A stretch of 64,000 bases of DNA from CAZUCE01 sp964619265 (lineage in GTDB: Bacteria; Planctomycetota; UBA1135; GCA-002686595). Shown here piece after piece: positions 27,550 through 36,725 of this stretch. The stretch is from assembly GCA_964619265.1 (NCBI GenBank), contig CAZUCE010000001.1, positions 224,178-288,177 on the forward strand, read 5' to 3'. Under the pieces are notes generated by a model. That model was not told where the DNA came from, searched no databases, and worked only from the letters and a program-made list of their open reading frames with translations. The position numbers were made by a program, and so were the translations under genes. Position 1 is the first letter of the stretch, and every line of letters begins with the position of its first letter.

Positions 27550-28466
27550 AAGTGTGGGTCCTCAACTTGGACGCCGAAGAAGAGCTGGCAGCAGGGCGGT
27601 TCTATCGACCCAAACAGCAAACCCAGCAGCTTGTACGGGCCAAGCGAGAACTGCTACGGGGATCGCTCGTGCAGCCAGGAGATCTGATTCTGGATGCGGA
27701 CACGCCCGCACCGGATCTCCACCGAGCTTTGGAGCGGGAAGCCCAAGTTCACCTTTGGAGCCCGACCCCTTCTGCTCAGACCCTGGCGCGTTCGCGTGGT
27801 TTCGAAGTTCCCCGAGCCCCAACGGTCGGGTGCTTGCGGGAAGTCAACGCGCGCTCCTTTGCAGCAGCGCTCCATCAAGCTCTGAAGGTGGAAGATGTGG
27901 CAACGGGCGACCTCCAGAAGGTCGTGGTCACGGGTTTCGAGTCGGCGCTCGAAGTTTTGACTCGACCGGCAGAGCTGGGATGGTTGGTGCGCCGGCCCTT
28001 TGGGGCGGCTGGACGCGGGCGCCGGCGATTCCATTGCGGAACGCAGGGTGAGGGCGAACAAGCTTGGTTGCGCGCAAGCCTGGCGGTGGGCGCGCTCGTG
28101 ATCGAACCCTTAGTCCAAGTCGAGCATGAATTTACCCGATCGGGTTTCGTTGATGCCCGCGGCCACGTGACCCAGCGGACCCCGTGCTTGCAAGCAACCG
28201 ATTCAAATGGAGCCTGGACGGAGAGTCGGGCGGCCCGCTCCGCGGATTTGCCGGACGAGCTCGATGCCCGTCTCGATCATGCGTTCTTCGCGGCCGGCCT
28301 TGAATTGCATCGCGCGGGATACTTCGGACCCTTCGGGATCGACGGGTTTTCCTATCGCAATTCGCGGGGCGAAAAGCGACTCAATGCGCTGAGCGAAATC
28401 AATGCACGCTTCACCATGGATTGGGCGGAGTCCACGCAGCCCGCGCCGTTTGCGACGGGATTCTAG
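27546..28466 (+). CDS. ATP-grasp-like protein
   Basis: The 306-residue protein has an N-terminal alpha/beta domain (residues about 1-90), then features of an ATP-grasp fold: LVRRPFGAAGRGRRRF (147-162; the usual lysine is replaced by Arg149/150), the adenine-loop region VIEPLVQVEHEF (185-196), YFGPFGIDGFSY (259-270) and the metal-binding EINARFT (Glu284, Asn286). ATP-grasp enzymes join carboxylates to amines or thiols through an acyl-phosphate. No substrate can be named. GTG 27546 overlaps the DUF455 stop. It converges on the next gene, with only a few bases overlapping. Confidence 0.78.
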   Translation: MKVWVLNLDAEEELAAGRFYRPKQQTQQLVRAKRELLRGSLVQPGDLILDADTPAPDLHRALEREAQVHLWSPTPSAQTLARSRGFEVPRAPTVGCLREVNARSFAAALHQALKVEDVATGDLQKVVVTGFESALEVLTRPAELGWLVRRPFGAAGRGRRRFHCGTQGEGEQAWLRASLAVGALVIEPLVQVEHEFTRSGFVDARGHVTQRTPCLQATDSNGAWTESRAARSADLPDELDARLDHAFFAAGLELHRAGYFGPFGIDGFSYRNSRGEKRLNALSEINARFTMDWAESTQPAPFATGF

Positions 28467-31021
28467 GGGTTCTGGGGGGCGGCGAGCTTGGGCTGGGAGA
28501 TAGCCAGCTGTTCGGCAACCCAGCGACGGCGCAGACTCTCCAGAGATTCCGGATCGAGGCGTCCTTCGACTTCTAGTTGGAGAATTTCTACCGGGTCGCT
28601 GGTGTACACGCGCCAAATCAGGTCCGATTGAACCGGCGGCGGTGCGGGGATCTCGGCGGGCGCACGATCCTGCTCTTCGAACACGTAACTCGACCCGCTG
28701 TATCCAAAACTCTTCGAATAGGGCCGGCCCATGAACCGGATCGGCCCTTCGCCGAGCGATTCGCTGGCGTTTAGTTTGGTAGCCGCACGGTACACACGGA
28801 GGTCGCCCACGGACCCTGCGGACGCGTAGGAAAGTGGGTTTTGGGAACCATGAAGGAGCGCATGAAAAGTCGGGCGATTCTCCACTGGGCCGGGTTGGAT
28901 TCGTACGGACCAACGCACCTCGAAGGGTCCGAGCACTCCGAATTTCCAGCGCGCAGCGCCCCTGCCACGGCAACGCAAAACACCATCCGCGACTTCGAAC
29001 CCGGTGGCTGGCGCGGCGTAGCCGGCGTGCTCCTCGTCGGTCCAAACCCAATCGGGTGACAAGATCCAATCCTCCAGCTCGGCTGGATTCTCAAACTCGT
29101 AGCGTGCCAGGAACCTCCCGTTTTCGGCTGGTTGGAAGTCGCCTTGCAAGAAATCTCTGGGCTGCAGAAGGCTTGAGTGAACGGCCAGGTCGGCGCGGAC
29201 ACGTTCGATCAGGAGGCCGCGGTGTACACCGAGTTCCTCGAGTTCACCAGCTGTGCGGAGCCAGCCTTGCAGGTCTTCCAACGGAGTCGCCGCGGGTTGG
29301 CGGGCGTAGGCCTGCTCGAGCCAAGCCAGCGTGATTCCGTATTCGAGGCGTTCGAGGATGTGGGAGGCATCTTCGCGCAGCCCGCGATCCGGCTCGCCAT
29401 CTTTGAGCTGGGCGAGAGCCTTCGAGTCACCGGCCAACAAGGCCGCCAGAACGCCACTGGCCGGGTCGCCCGTTCGATCGAGTCGGCGGCCGAGGTTGTC
29501 GGCCAGACGCTGCGGGGTGAAATCGAGCAGTTGCAGCTGTTCGAGTTCGAAAGTGCGCGGGGGCTTGACGGCGAACCGGTCGCCTTCGCGGCCGGTGAGC
29601 TGAATGACGTGGATTTCGTCGCCCTCGCGATAGCGCAACTTGCGCCCAGCCTCCACAGCCTCAAGGAGGAGCTGCTCGCGCAGAGCGGTCAAGGCCTCGA
29701 GACGCTCGCGTTCCCGGGCAAGCAAACCGGGCCGGGGTTCGGGTTCCTGATCGAGCACCTGCAAAGCCCGCGCGAAGTTTCCTTCAGCCGCATAGCCGAT
29801 CGCCAGTGCGTGGTGCTCTCGAACACCGATCACGGTAAATTCAAACGACTCGGCGTGCCCGGCGTCGAGCAGGGCTTCGGGCACGGTTTCTTCGCTTGTG
29901 CGTTCGAACTCGGCGGTCAGCGTCGCGGCCTGGGCTCGCTTGCCGCTTGGATCCTCTGGGTCGATCCAGCGCAGGCGCCTACGGTGTCGCTTGAGGAAAT
30001 AGTCGGGCAAGCTCCCGTGAAAGGCTCTCAACAGAGCCTCTCGGGACTCGAAGCCGAGGGCGCGTTCCAAGCTGGCCGGATCCTCGGTTCCTTCCAAGGC
30101 CGCGCGGGCGAAGGCGAGCCAAGCTTGCTGGCCTCCTTCGAGCCCGAACATCCAGTCGCTGAGCAGTCCGGCTTGACCGGCAGCCTGGTAGCTGACGTAG
30201 CTGAGCACCTGGTCCGAAGCGCGGGTCCCATAGCGTTCTGCACCGTGGCGCTGGGCGGCCGAAGGGCCCCGAAGGTCGAGCACGGCGCTCGGGTCGAGCC
30301 ACCACCGTGACGCTGTGTCGAGCTTGTTCAAGACCAGGAAGAGGCTGCGCGCGCGCGCCGGCCCGAGGACGGTTTCAGTCCATCCACCCGGAGAATTTGC
30401 GCCCCCACCGCTTAGCAGGAGAGCGGCGGCGTCCAGGATCCAACGTCGCTCGCTGAGTCGAGCTTGTTCGGAAACCCGGCTTTGCAGGCGAGCCGCGGCG
30501 CGTTCAGCGAGCAACCCCTCACGCCAGGCGACGGGGTCCGCGGCGAGCGCGTCCAGGTCCGAGAAGATCGCGTTGTAGTCCGGCAGGTAGCGCGTGCTCG
30601 AGCCAGCGATTCCACCGGGAGGTACCGTGACCATCGCAAGTTGGCGAGCCGGAGGATCTTGGAACAGAAGTAGCGTGGGGGCCGGAGCTCCTTCCGACTC
30701 TCCGAACCAAGCTTCCAGGTGTCGATCTTGCGCAGCGAACCAATCGGGAAGCTGCGCAATCAGCTGAGCCGCGGCCAGCTCGTCGTCCTGTTCGAGCGGC
30801 GCGCTGTAGACGGAGCCGGCCTCGGAAGTTGGCGTCTGTTGAACCCAAGTCCAACTAGCGAGGGCGGGATCGCGCCCGAGGGCGCCGGGCAAGACGTCCT
30901 CGGCGGGAGTTTCTACCGGAGCAGGCGGCGGAGGAGCTTGCTCGTCTTGAACAGCGTGGAAAGCGACAAGCCCGAGTAGGCTCAGGGAAGGAACGGCAAG
31001 AGTCGATGCGAGGCGAATCAT
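28463..31021 (-). CDS. Large secreted protein of unknown function
   Basis: This 852-residue protein has an N-terminal signal peptide (hydrophobic LASTLAVPSLSLLGLVAFHA). A mixed alpha/beta middle carries a long charged helical region (about residues 400-560). The C-terminal third (from about residue 620, EFENPAELEDWILSPDWVW) looks like a beta-sandwich, concanavalin/laminin-G-like domain. No catalytic motif was recognised. The ATG at 31021 is preferred over a TTG nine codons upstream. It stands alone on the minus strand, ending against the ATP-grasp gene and preceded by the PH-domain operon on the same strand with 52 bp between, so read-through is possible. Confidence 0.75.
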   Translation of the reverse strand: MIRLASTLAVPSLSLLGLVAFHAVQDEQAPPPPAPVETPAEDVLPGALGRDPALASWTWVQQTPTSEAGSVYSAPLEQDDELAAAQLIAQLPDWFAAQDRHLEAWFGESEGAPAPTLLLFQDPPARQLAMVTVPPGGIAGSSTRYLPDYNAIFSDLDALAADPVAWREGLLAERAAARLQSRVSEQARLSERRWILDAAALLLSGGGANSPGGWTETVLGPARARSLFLVLNKLDTASRWWLDPSAVLDLRGPSAAQRHGAERYGTRASDQVLSYVSYQAAGQAGLLSDWMFGLEGGQQAWLAFARAALEGTEDPASLERALGFESREALLRAFHGSLPDYFLKRHRRRLRWIDPEDPSGKRAQAATLTAEFERTSEETVPEALLDAGHAESFEFTVIGVREHHALAIGYAAEGNFARALQVLDQEPEPRPGLLARERERLEALTALREQLLLEAVEAGRKLRYREGDEIHVIQLTGREGDRFAVKPPRTFELEQLQLLDFTPQRLADNLGRRLDRTGDPASGVLAALLAGDSKALAQLKDGEPDRGLREDASHILERLEYGITLAWLEQAYARQPAATPLEDLQGWLRTAGELEELGVHRGLLIERVRADLAVHSSLLQPRDFLQGDFQPAENGRFLARYEFENPAELEDWILSPDWVWTDEEHAGYAAPATGFEVADGVLRCRGRGAARWKFGVLGPFEVRWSVRIQPGPVENRPTFHALLHGSQNPLSYASAGSVGDLRVYRAATKLNASESLGEGPIRFMGRPYSKSFGYSGSSYVFEEQDRAPAEIPAPPPVQSDLIWRVYTSDPVEILQLEVEGRLDPESLESLRRRWVAEQLAISQPKLAAPQNP

Positions 31022-31073
31022 GGGCTTAAGGTAGCCAAGTTTCGCCAAAACGTGGGGGAGGGAACTTACGTCG

Positions 31074-32549
31074 CTAAATTCCAGCCGCTACCCGTGCGAT
31101 CAGCTCTTCCCGCAGGCGTTCCGCTCGGTCCCGCTCCAAGTAGGGAATCCGCACGGCCGAGACCAGTTGGGTGCCGCCGGCGGTGTCCACGAGCACCTGG
31201 GCCGTTCCGTAACGACGATCGAAGGGAGACTCTTGAAGGCCGATGCCTTGGATGCGATCGACGAACACGAACGTCTCGCGCTGGGTGAGAACGCCATCGC
31301 GATCGACCATGAGGCCCGGAAGGGAAGCGAATGCCGCGCGCCGAGCCGCTGCTCGAGCGTGAACAACGGCGATCACGAGAACCACCGGGACAATCGGGAT
31401 GGCGTACAGCTTGGCAAGCGATCCGAGCGGCACGGCGATCAGGACAGTCCGCAAGAGGGCTCTTTTAGTCATGCGGCGCGAAGCGCTCGGAGCCAGGGGT
31501 TGCCAGTCGGGCTGGGCGGCCGCAAGCCGCGGGTCGATCTCGTCCAGGAGTGGCCCGAGGTGTTCGTTGCGGACAACCGGTGCGAGCCACCGGCGAGTGC
31601 TGGCCTCTTCGCCAGGATCCTCCACCGCGGCTGCGGTCGTGATGCGGATCGAGGCCCGGCCAAGCCGTCGCAGCAACCAGGGGCGCCGGACGGTCACGGT
31701 TTGAATTCGTCCGACGTCGAGGTTGGTGTCGTGCCGCGTGAGCAGGCCGCAGGTCACGCGTAGCTTGTCGCGTTCGCGCTCCACGCGAAAGCCATGGAGC
31801 CGCGTGAGGGTAACCAACAGCGAAAGTCCAATGAGTAGGACCCCGGCAAGGGCAGCGATAGCCACGTTGAGCCAGATCGATCCCAGGTCGAGCAGGCTGC
31901 TCCAGTCGCGCTTGAAGAACCCCGAGAAAAAATCCTCCCAGGGGCGCGTTTCGGCGAACAAACCGAAAGCTACGCCGACGATAGCGAGTCCGCGCCAGGG
32001 GCTGAGTCCGAGAAGGACGGTGTCGGCGGTTGTGAGTTCGTAGAGCGTGCGCCGCAGGGGTGCGGCGTCCCCAGGTCCGGGCTCTGCTTCGCGGGTGCCG
32101 GCCGCTGTACGCAAGTGCTTCTCAAGCTCTTCGAGTCGGGCGGAGCTTACGACGGTGAGCTTAGCTTCTGGCTCGGAGCCCGTTGCGGTTTCGATACTCA
32201 CATCGATCACGCCGATCAACCGATGAAAAAGCCCTTGGCGCGTGTCGACGTTTTGGATTCTGGCGTAGGGGACCAGGCGCTCGTTGCGGAACAAGACTCC
32301 CTCACGGACGACCAAGCCTTCCTCGGTGAAGCGGTACTTGAACGTGAAGTAGCGCACCATCTCGAACAGCATCAACGGCCCAACCGCGAAGGCGAACCAA
32401 GCCTCGGTCCGGTCCCCGCCGGCGAAGGCTAGGGCGAGAACGAGCGGAATTGCGAATGGCCGCAGGTGTCCGAAGAAACGGAAAACCAGTGAGCTGGGAT
32501 GTAGCCTCCGGCTCTCGGTGGCAAGAGCAGGTGTGGGCTCAGACTCCAT
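31074..32549 (-). CDS. Bacterial PH-domain (DUF304) membrane protein, YdbT-like
   Basis: The 491-residue protein has three DUF304/bacterial PH segments, recognisable by 'YRFTEEGLVVREGVLFRNERLVPYARIQNVD' type strings (here near residues 72-103, with a second copy near 255-300 ending in RIQTVTVRRPWLLRRLG and a third near 415-450 ending in RIQGIGLQESPF). Hydrophobic segments lie between them (about 30-65, 185-250 and 365-390). YdbS/YdbT pairs occur widely in bacteria and are thought to act at the membrane, but their role is poorly known. The start overlaps the end of the partner gene by 11 bp. Confidence 0.88.
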   Translation of the reverse strand: MESEPTPALATESRRLHPSSLVFRFFGHLRPFAIPLVLALAFAGGDRTEAWFAFAVGPLMLFEMVRYFTFKYRFTEEGLVVREGVLFRNERLVPYARIQNVDTRQGLFHRLIGVIDVSIETATGSEPEAKLTVVSSARLEELEKHLRTAAGTREAEPGPGDAAPLRRTLYELTTADTVLLGLSPWRGLAIVGVAFGLFAETRPWEDFFSGFFKRDWSSLLDLGSIWLNVAIAALAGVLLIGLSLLVTLTRLHGFRVERERDKLRVTCGLLTRHDTNLDVGRIQTVTVRRPWLLRRLGRASIRITTAAAVEDPGEEASTRRWLAPVVRNEHLGPLLDEIDPRLAAAQPDWQPLAPSASRRMTKRALLRTVLIAVPLGSLAKLYAIPIVPVVLVIAVVHARAAARRAAFASLPGLMVDRDGVLTQRETFVFVDRIQGIGLQESPFDRRYGTAQVLVDTAGGTQLVSAVRIPYLERDRAERLREELIARVAAGI

Positions 32550-33252
32550 CGGAGGGGGCGCGGTCCAGGAGGAAGTCGCGCACTTCGAGTGCCGTCGCGT
32601 GGTCCAAACCGCTGAAATCCACCTTGGCGTACTCGGTTCCCGCCGTGTGGATCGACAGGGTAGCCAGATCGAAGGACCTTTGGAGCGGGCCCTGACTGAC
32701 GTCGGTGTGCTGAACGCGCCCCCGCGGAATGCTCGTGACGCGGCGCCAGATCACCCCTTGCCATAGGTCGATCGATTCGGGGCTGAGTCGCCAGGACTTG
32801 TGCTGATGCTCAAGGACGACGAATCGAAGATTCAGCCACAGGAACAGAGTTGCGAGAGCGACCCACAAGGCGGTCAGCAAGATGTTGAGCCACAGCCCGA
32901 AGCCCGCGAGCAGCCAACCCAGTAGCAGCAAGACCGCCAGGGGAATCAGAAGCACCGCCATGGTGATCCAGCCAGCTTGCCGCTCGACGTGGACCGCACG
33001 CCCGGGCAGAGCCCTCCGCGAGCCGTCCGCCAAGGGGGAACGCTTCGGATCGGCCGGGATCGCCGGGGAGCCCTCCGGTTCTTCGGAACCCAGACCCTGA
33101 GGAGCGGCTTCGGTAGAGATGAGGCTCGGATCCTCGGGCGCTGCGGGAGGAGTGGCCCCGCCCAGCGGAGCGCCTCGCTCCGGCGGGACCGGGCGGGGGA
33201 TCGATTCGGGAATGGGGTTTTCCGGCTCGGGTGCCGGGTCGGTCGGATCCAT
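32539..33252 (-). CDS. Bacterial PH-domain membrane protein, YdbS-like
   Basis: The 237-residue protein has a long, Pro/Glu-rich, disordered N-terminal region (about 90 residues). Two transmembrane helices follow (about 96-145), then one PH-like domain with WRLSPESIDLWQGVIWRRVTS and IPRGRVQHTDVSQGPLQRSF, the DUF304 signature. It is the partner of the YdbT-like gene that overlaps its 3' end, and the two should form one operon. ATG 33252 is used; upstream codons add only about 10 unlikely residues. The acidic N-terminal tail is longer than usual for this family. Confidence 0.88.
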   Translation of the reverse strand: MDPTDPAPEPENPIPESIPRPVPPERGAPLGGATPPAAPEDPSLISTEAAPQGLGSEEPEGSPAIPADPKRSPLADGSRRALPGRAVHVERQAGWITMAVLLIPLAVLLLLGWLLAGFGLWLNILLTALWVALATLFLWLNLRFVVLEHQHKSWRLSPESIDLWQGVIWRRVTSIPRGRVQHTDVSQGPLQRSFDLATLSIHTAGTEYAKVDFSGLDHATALEVRDFLLDRAPSDGV

Positions 33253-33295
33253 GGTGCTCAAGAGGCTACGCCCATGTGCCACAGATCTTCACGAT

Positions 33296-34519
33296 TCAAG
33301 GCGCGACAACGCGGGTCTCGATCCGGACTTGATTCTCCGTGAGCGTGCGGTGCACAGGGCAGCGGTCGGCGACTTGTTCCAGCCGAGCGCGCTGGGCCGG
33401 GTCGAGAGGTCCAGTGAGGCTTAGCTCGCGCTCGATCTGATCGACGTAGCCCTGTTTGGATTCGCACTCTTCGCAGTCCTTGGCGTGGATGCGCCGGTGC
33501 CGCAAGCGAACGGTCACGCCCTCCAGGGGCAACTTTTCGCGCTTCGCCACGATTCGAAGAGTCATCGACGTGCAGGCCCCGAGTCCCGCAAGCAGGTGCG
33601 CGTAGGGGTCCGGACCGGCGTCGCGTCCGCCCACCGAGCGAGGCTCGTCGGCGACCCAGTTGTGGACCCCTGCACGAACGAGTTGGCGCAGCCCGTCGAC
33701 CTCTTCGACGGCGACTTCCCCGGGCTCCAGGGGCGGCGGATCCGGCAACGGGTCGAGATAGCGCTCGGCCCAGGCAGCCAGGACATCCGCCGCGTACTCC
33801 GAGTCGCGCCGCTCGGTCAACAAATGGTCAGCGCCGTCGAGGGCCACAAAGCTCTTCGGATGATGAGCCGCGACGTACAGCGCACGTGCGTGATCGATGC
33901 CGACGGTCTCGTCGGTGGGCGAATGCATGACCAGCAAAGCAGCGCGTAGCTCGTCGAGGTTGCCCTGTAGACCGTGCCGCTCCAGGTCGTCTACGAACTC
34001 TCGCCGAATGCGGAAGGGCCGGCCGGCGAGTTTGATCTCCGCTTCGCCTTTGGAATGCAATTCGCCCATCGCCGGCTCGAGCAGGTGTTTGACGTGGCTT
34101 GGCTCGCTCGGGGCTCCCAAGGTCGCTACCGCTCGGACCGAAGGCAGCCGCATGGCGGCCATCAGCACGGCGGCTCCGCCGAGCGAGTGTCCAACCAGCA
34201 GCTGTGGAGCCGCGTGCTCGCGGGCCAAATGCTCGGCGGCGTGGATCAGATCCTCGACGTTCGAGGCGAACGTGGTGTTAGCGAAGTCCCCTTCGCTGTT
34301 GCCGAGCCCGGTGAAGTCGAAGCGAAGTACCGCGATGCCGCGTTCGGCGAGCTCGCGAGCGATGCGTGTGGCCGCCGCGACGTCCTTGGAGCACGTGAAG
34401 CAGTGGGCGAACAGCGCGAAGGCTCGGGGTTGGCCGACGGGCCATTCGAGCCTTCCGGCCAAGTCTTGGCCGGCGGCGTTGGGGAAGGTAAGGCGTTCGG
34501 TGCGGTGGTGCTGAGGCAT
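33296..34519 (-). CDS. Alpha/beta hydrolase - OsmC fusion protein
   Basis: The 407-residue bifunctional-type protein has an alpha/beta hydrolase domain at about 1-250, with the nucleophile elbow GHSLGG (Ser112), MHSPTDETV (acid region) and DGADHLL (catalytic His). An OsmC-like domain at about 265-407 carries the two redox cysteines in LGACTSMTLR (Cys316) and DRCPVHRTL (Cys387). OsmC/Ohr proteins reduce organic hydroperoxides; in this fusion type the hydrolase half may cleave lipid or ester substrates. Both active sites look intact. It lies 43 bp upstream of the YdbS gene on the same strand. Confidence 0.95.
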   Translation of the reverse strand: MPQHHRTERLTFPNAAGQDLAGRLEWPVGQPRAFALFAHCFTCSKDVAAATRIARELAERGIAVLRFDFTGLGNSEGDFANTTFASNVEDLIHAAEHLAREHAAPQLLVGHSLGGAAVLMAAMRLPSVRAVATLGAPSEPSHVKHLLEPAMGELHSKGEAEIKLAGRPFRIRREFVDDLERHGLQGNLDELRAALLVMHSPTDETVGIDHARALYVAAHHPKSFVALDGADHLLTERRDSEYAADVLAAWAERYLDPLPDPPPLEPGEVAVEEVDGLRQLVRAGVHNWVADEPRSVGGRDAGPDPYAHLLAGLGACTSMTLRIVAKREKLPLEGVTVRLRHRRIHAKDCEECESKQGYVDQIERELSLTGPLDPAQRARLEQVADRCPVHRTLTENQVRIETRVVAP

Positions 34520-34610
34520 AGAAGAGGAGATTCCGTCTGGGTGGCGCGCAGCCTACGGAGAGCCGTGGCCCGATGCTGCGATCCTAGGGAATTCGTGGAG
34601 GGTCCAACGC

Positions 34611-34826
34611 CTAGAGCACACCGGATCGACTCAGATGCTGTTCGATCCCTTGCCAGTGCATTTCCCCGTGGACCGGAAGGTCGTTGTGGTCCGCGTCGAA
34701 TTCGATCCGTGTTCCGTCTTGGGCTTCCCGCGCCAGGCGCTGGCCGTGCTCAAACGGGACGATGGAGTCGCGGTTCCCGTGCAGAACGAGGACCGGGTAG
34801 TCGGCTTTTCGAACGACTCGCAGGCA
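34611..34826 (-). pseudogene. C-terminal remnant of an alpha/beta hydrolase
   Basis: This roughly 72-codon segment reads RKADYPVLVLHGNRDSIVPF, EHGQRLAREA and DADHNDLPVHGEMHWQGIEQ, a clear match to the C-terminal part of alpha/beta hydrolases of the prolyl-peptidase-like type (acid loop HGNRDSIVPF and catalytic His region DHNDL). No start codon or N-terminal half with a nucleophile exists: the frame upstream runs into the secreted esterase-like gene at 34828, which is in another frame. It is therefore a truncated gene remnant, not a small protein. Confidence 0.7.
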
Positions 34827-34827
34827 A

Positions 34828-36564
34828 TCACTCCGAGCTATAGCGCCAACTGGTGAGGTCCGCGCCGTCGGGGGCCGATTCCGCGATTCGCTCGAGAATT
34901 CGCGGGAGGTACTGGGTGTTGTAGCGGAGCCGTGAGATGTGGTTGGGGTTCTCCTGGTCACCGTTCCAACAGTGCTCGGCGCGATCGCCGTAGTCGACGA
35001 CGCCGGCGAAGAAGGGATTGTCCGTGGAAGCCAGGAATTCTTCCATGAGGTAGACCGCGTTGTTCAGGTAGTAATTGTCCATATCGCCGCAATAGAGATG
35101 GATCTTGCCGGCCAGCTTGGGCCCCAGCTCGGCCCAGTCGCGCTCCAGGATGTGGCGCAGGTCGTAGTGTTCCTGCCAGTACAGAGCGACGGCTCGGTCG
35201 ATGTCACCGGTGCGCTTGTCCCAGATGGGGGCGGGATAACCGTCGGATCCAACCGGGGAATACACGGCCTGCCAGATATCGAACTGATCCCCAGAGCGAC
35301 TCTTGGTTCCAAGCGCTAGCTCCATGTGATTCGAGGTGCGCATGGTGCCGTCCACCTGGCCGAGGCTGTCGCGATGGGCTGGCCGCTCGATACGGCCGAA
35401 TGGCCCGTCGATCCAGTAGGCGTTCTCGTCTTCGTAGATGTTGAGCAAGCAGTAGGCGCGGAAGTCGATCGGATCCGGACAGGCCGCGAAGCAGCCGTTG
35501 TATTCGTCTGGATAGAAGACCTGCGCGGCGAGAGCTTCCCAACCGCCGGTGGATCCCCCGTACAAGAACCGTGACCAGCCTTCGCCCAGGCCGCGGAATT
35601 CACGTTCGAGAAACGGAATGAGCTCAAAGGTGATGGCGTCCCCGTAAGGCCCCAGGTTGGCTGAATTGACCGCGTAGGAGTCGTCGTAGAATGGACTCGG
35701 GTGCTGGATCTCGACGATCAGAAAGCGAGGGAATTCCGGGCTGATCCACTGTTGGTAGAAGTTGTGGGCCTCTTCCTGCTGGATGCGGTTGTAGCCGTGA
35801 ACGTCGAACCGCTCGGAATAGTCGGGCTCGAGGTCCGGGTCGGGGGGCTCGGGACGAAAGCCCCCGAAGTCGCTGGGAAAGTGACCATGGAACACCGCTA
35901 GCGGAAAGCGCGCTTCGGGATGCTCGTCGAAGCCCTCGGGAACCAGCACGTGTGCGCCCAGGTACATCGGGCGTCCCCAAAATTCGCTGAGCAACTCGCT
36001 CTTCATGCGCACGTGACGAATGTATTTCGTGTCCGCAGGCGATTCGATCGGAGGGATCACCTGGTTGAGAACGAGTTCGAGGGCCGCATCGTTGGCGGGG
36101 TCGAACCGAACGGTTCGGGGAGTGCTCATCAAGTTGCCCGGAGCCCGATTCCAGTGCTGCCCCTCGCCGCGATCCATGGGGAGTTTCAGCGTGTGCCCGT
36201 GCGCGACCTCAAAGGTCTCGTAAAGGTGGAGGACCGCTTGGACCGTGTATTCGCCGGCGGGGATCTCCGCGAGACTCGAAGCGGGATAGCCAAAAACATC
36301 GGCGCCCACCGTGGCAAACTCACCGGGCCCATAGTCCTGGACGTCGAGGCCAAAGACTTGAGCGCTGCCGATGTTCCCGTGGACTTGGAAACGGGGTTCG
36401 CGCGCTTGTTCTCCACCGACTGGCGCGAAGATCACCAGCAGCCGGCCGTCCGCGGCTGCGGCGCGAGTCTGTTCGGTGAATTGGACTCGGACTTCGGGTG
36501 CGCCCTCGGCGGGGGGCCGGGCTCCGGCCGTAAGGATGGAAAGCACAAGCAGGAGTAGGTTCAT
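34828..36564 (-). CDS. Secreted esterase-like alpha/beta hydrolase
   Basis: The 578-residue protein starts with a short signal peptide (MNLLLLVLSILTAGA). Residues about 20-170 form a beta-rich domain without a name. From about 180 onward it is an esterase-like alpha/beta hydrolase of the putative-esterase (esterase D/feruloyl-esterase) type, with YLGAHVLVPEGF and the nucleophile motif FLYGGSTGGWEAL (Ser338). The likely acid is in YCGDMDNYYL near the C-terminal end and the likely His is in EHCWNG. The substrate is unknown, possibly a polysaccharide or peptide ester. ATG 36564 is chosen over upstream frames because the signal peptide starts there. A hydrolase remnant lies immediately downstream. 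Confidence 0.85.
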   Translation of the reverse strand: MNLLLLVLSILTAGARPPAEGAPEVRVQFTEQTRAAAADGRLLVIFAPVGGEQAREPRFQVHGNIGSAQVFGLDVQDYGPGEFATVGADVFGYPASSLAEIPAGEYTVQAVLHLYETFEVAHGHTLKLPMDRGEGQHWNRAPGNLMSTPRTVRFDPANDAALELVLNQVIPPIESPADTKYIRHVRMKSELLSEFWGRPMYLGAHVLVPEGFDEHPEARFPLAVFHGHFPSDFGGFRPEPPDPDLEPDYSERFDVHGYNRIQQEEAHNFYQQWISPEFPRFLIVEIQHPSPFYDDSYAVNSANLGPYGDAITFELIPFLEREFRGLGEGWSRFLYGGSTGGWEALAAQVFYPDEYNGCFAACPDPIDFRAYCLLNIYEDENAYWIDGPFGRIERPAHRDSLGQVDGTMRTSNHMELALGTKSRSGDQFDIWQAVYSPVGSDGYPAPIWDKRTGDIDRAVALYWQEHYDLRHILERDWAELGPKLAGKIHLYCGDMDNYYLNNAVYLMEEFLASTDNPFFAGVVDYGDRAEHCWNGDQENPNHISRLRYNTQYLPRILERIAESAPDGADLTSWRYSSE

Positions 36565-36725
36565 GACCGGACCATAGCCGCGGAGGCTGGTTTGCCCCAG
36601 GGCAGGCGTCCCGTGGGGCCGGCCAAGAAGACCGGAAGACAGTCTCTGACGCGGCGTCCCCCTCCGGCAGGCTGTTCCCGTCCCCCTCCCTTGCCTTGCC
36701 CTCGAGCCGCTCCGAGGCCCCCCCC

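Noticed and set aside
29177..30310. 377-codon open frame antisense to the large secreted protein
   Set aside because: Shadow of the real minus-strand frame, which has a signal peptide and consistent codon use.
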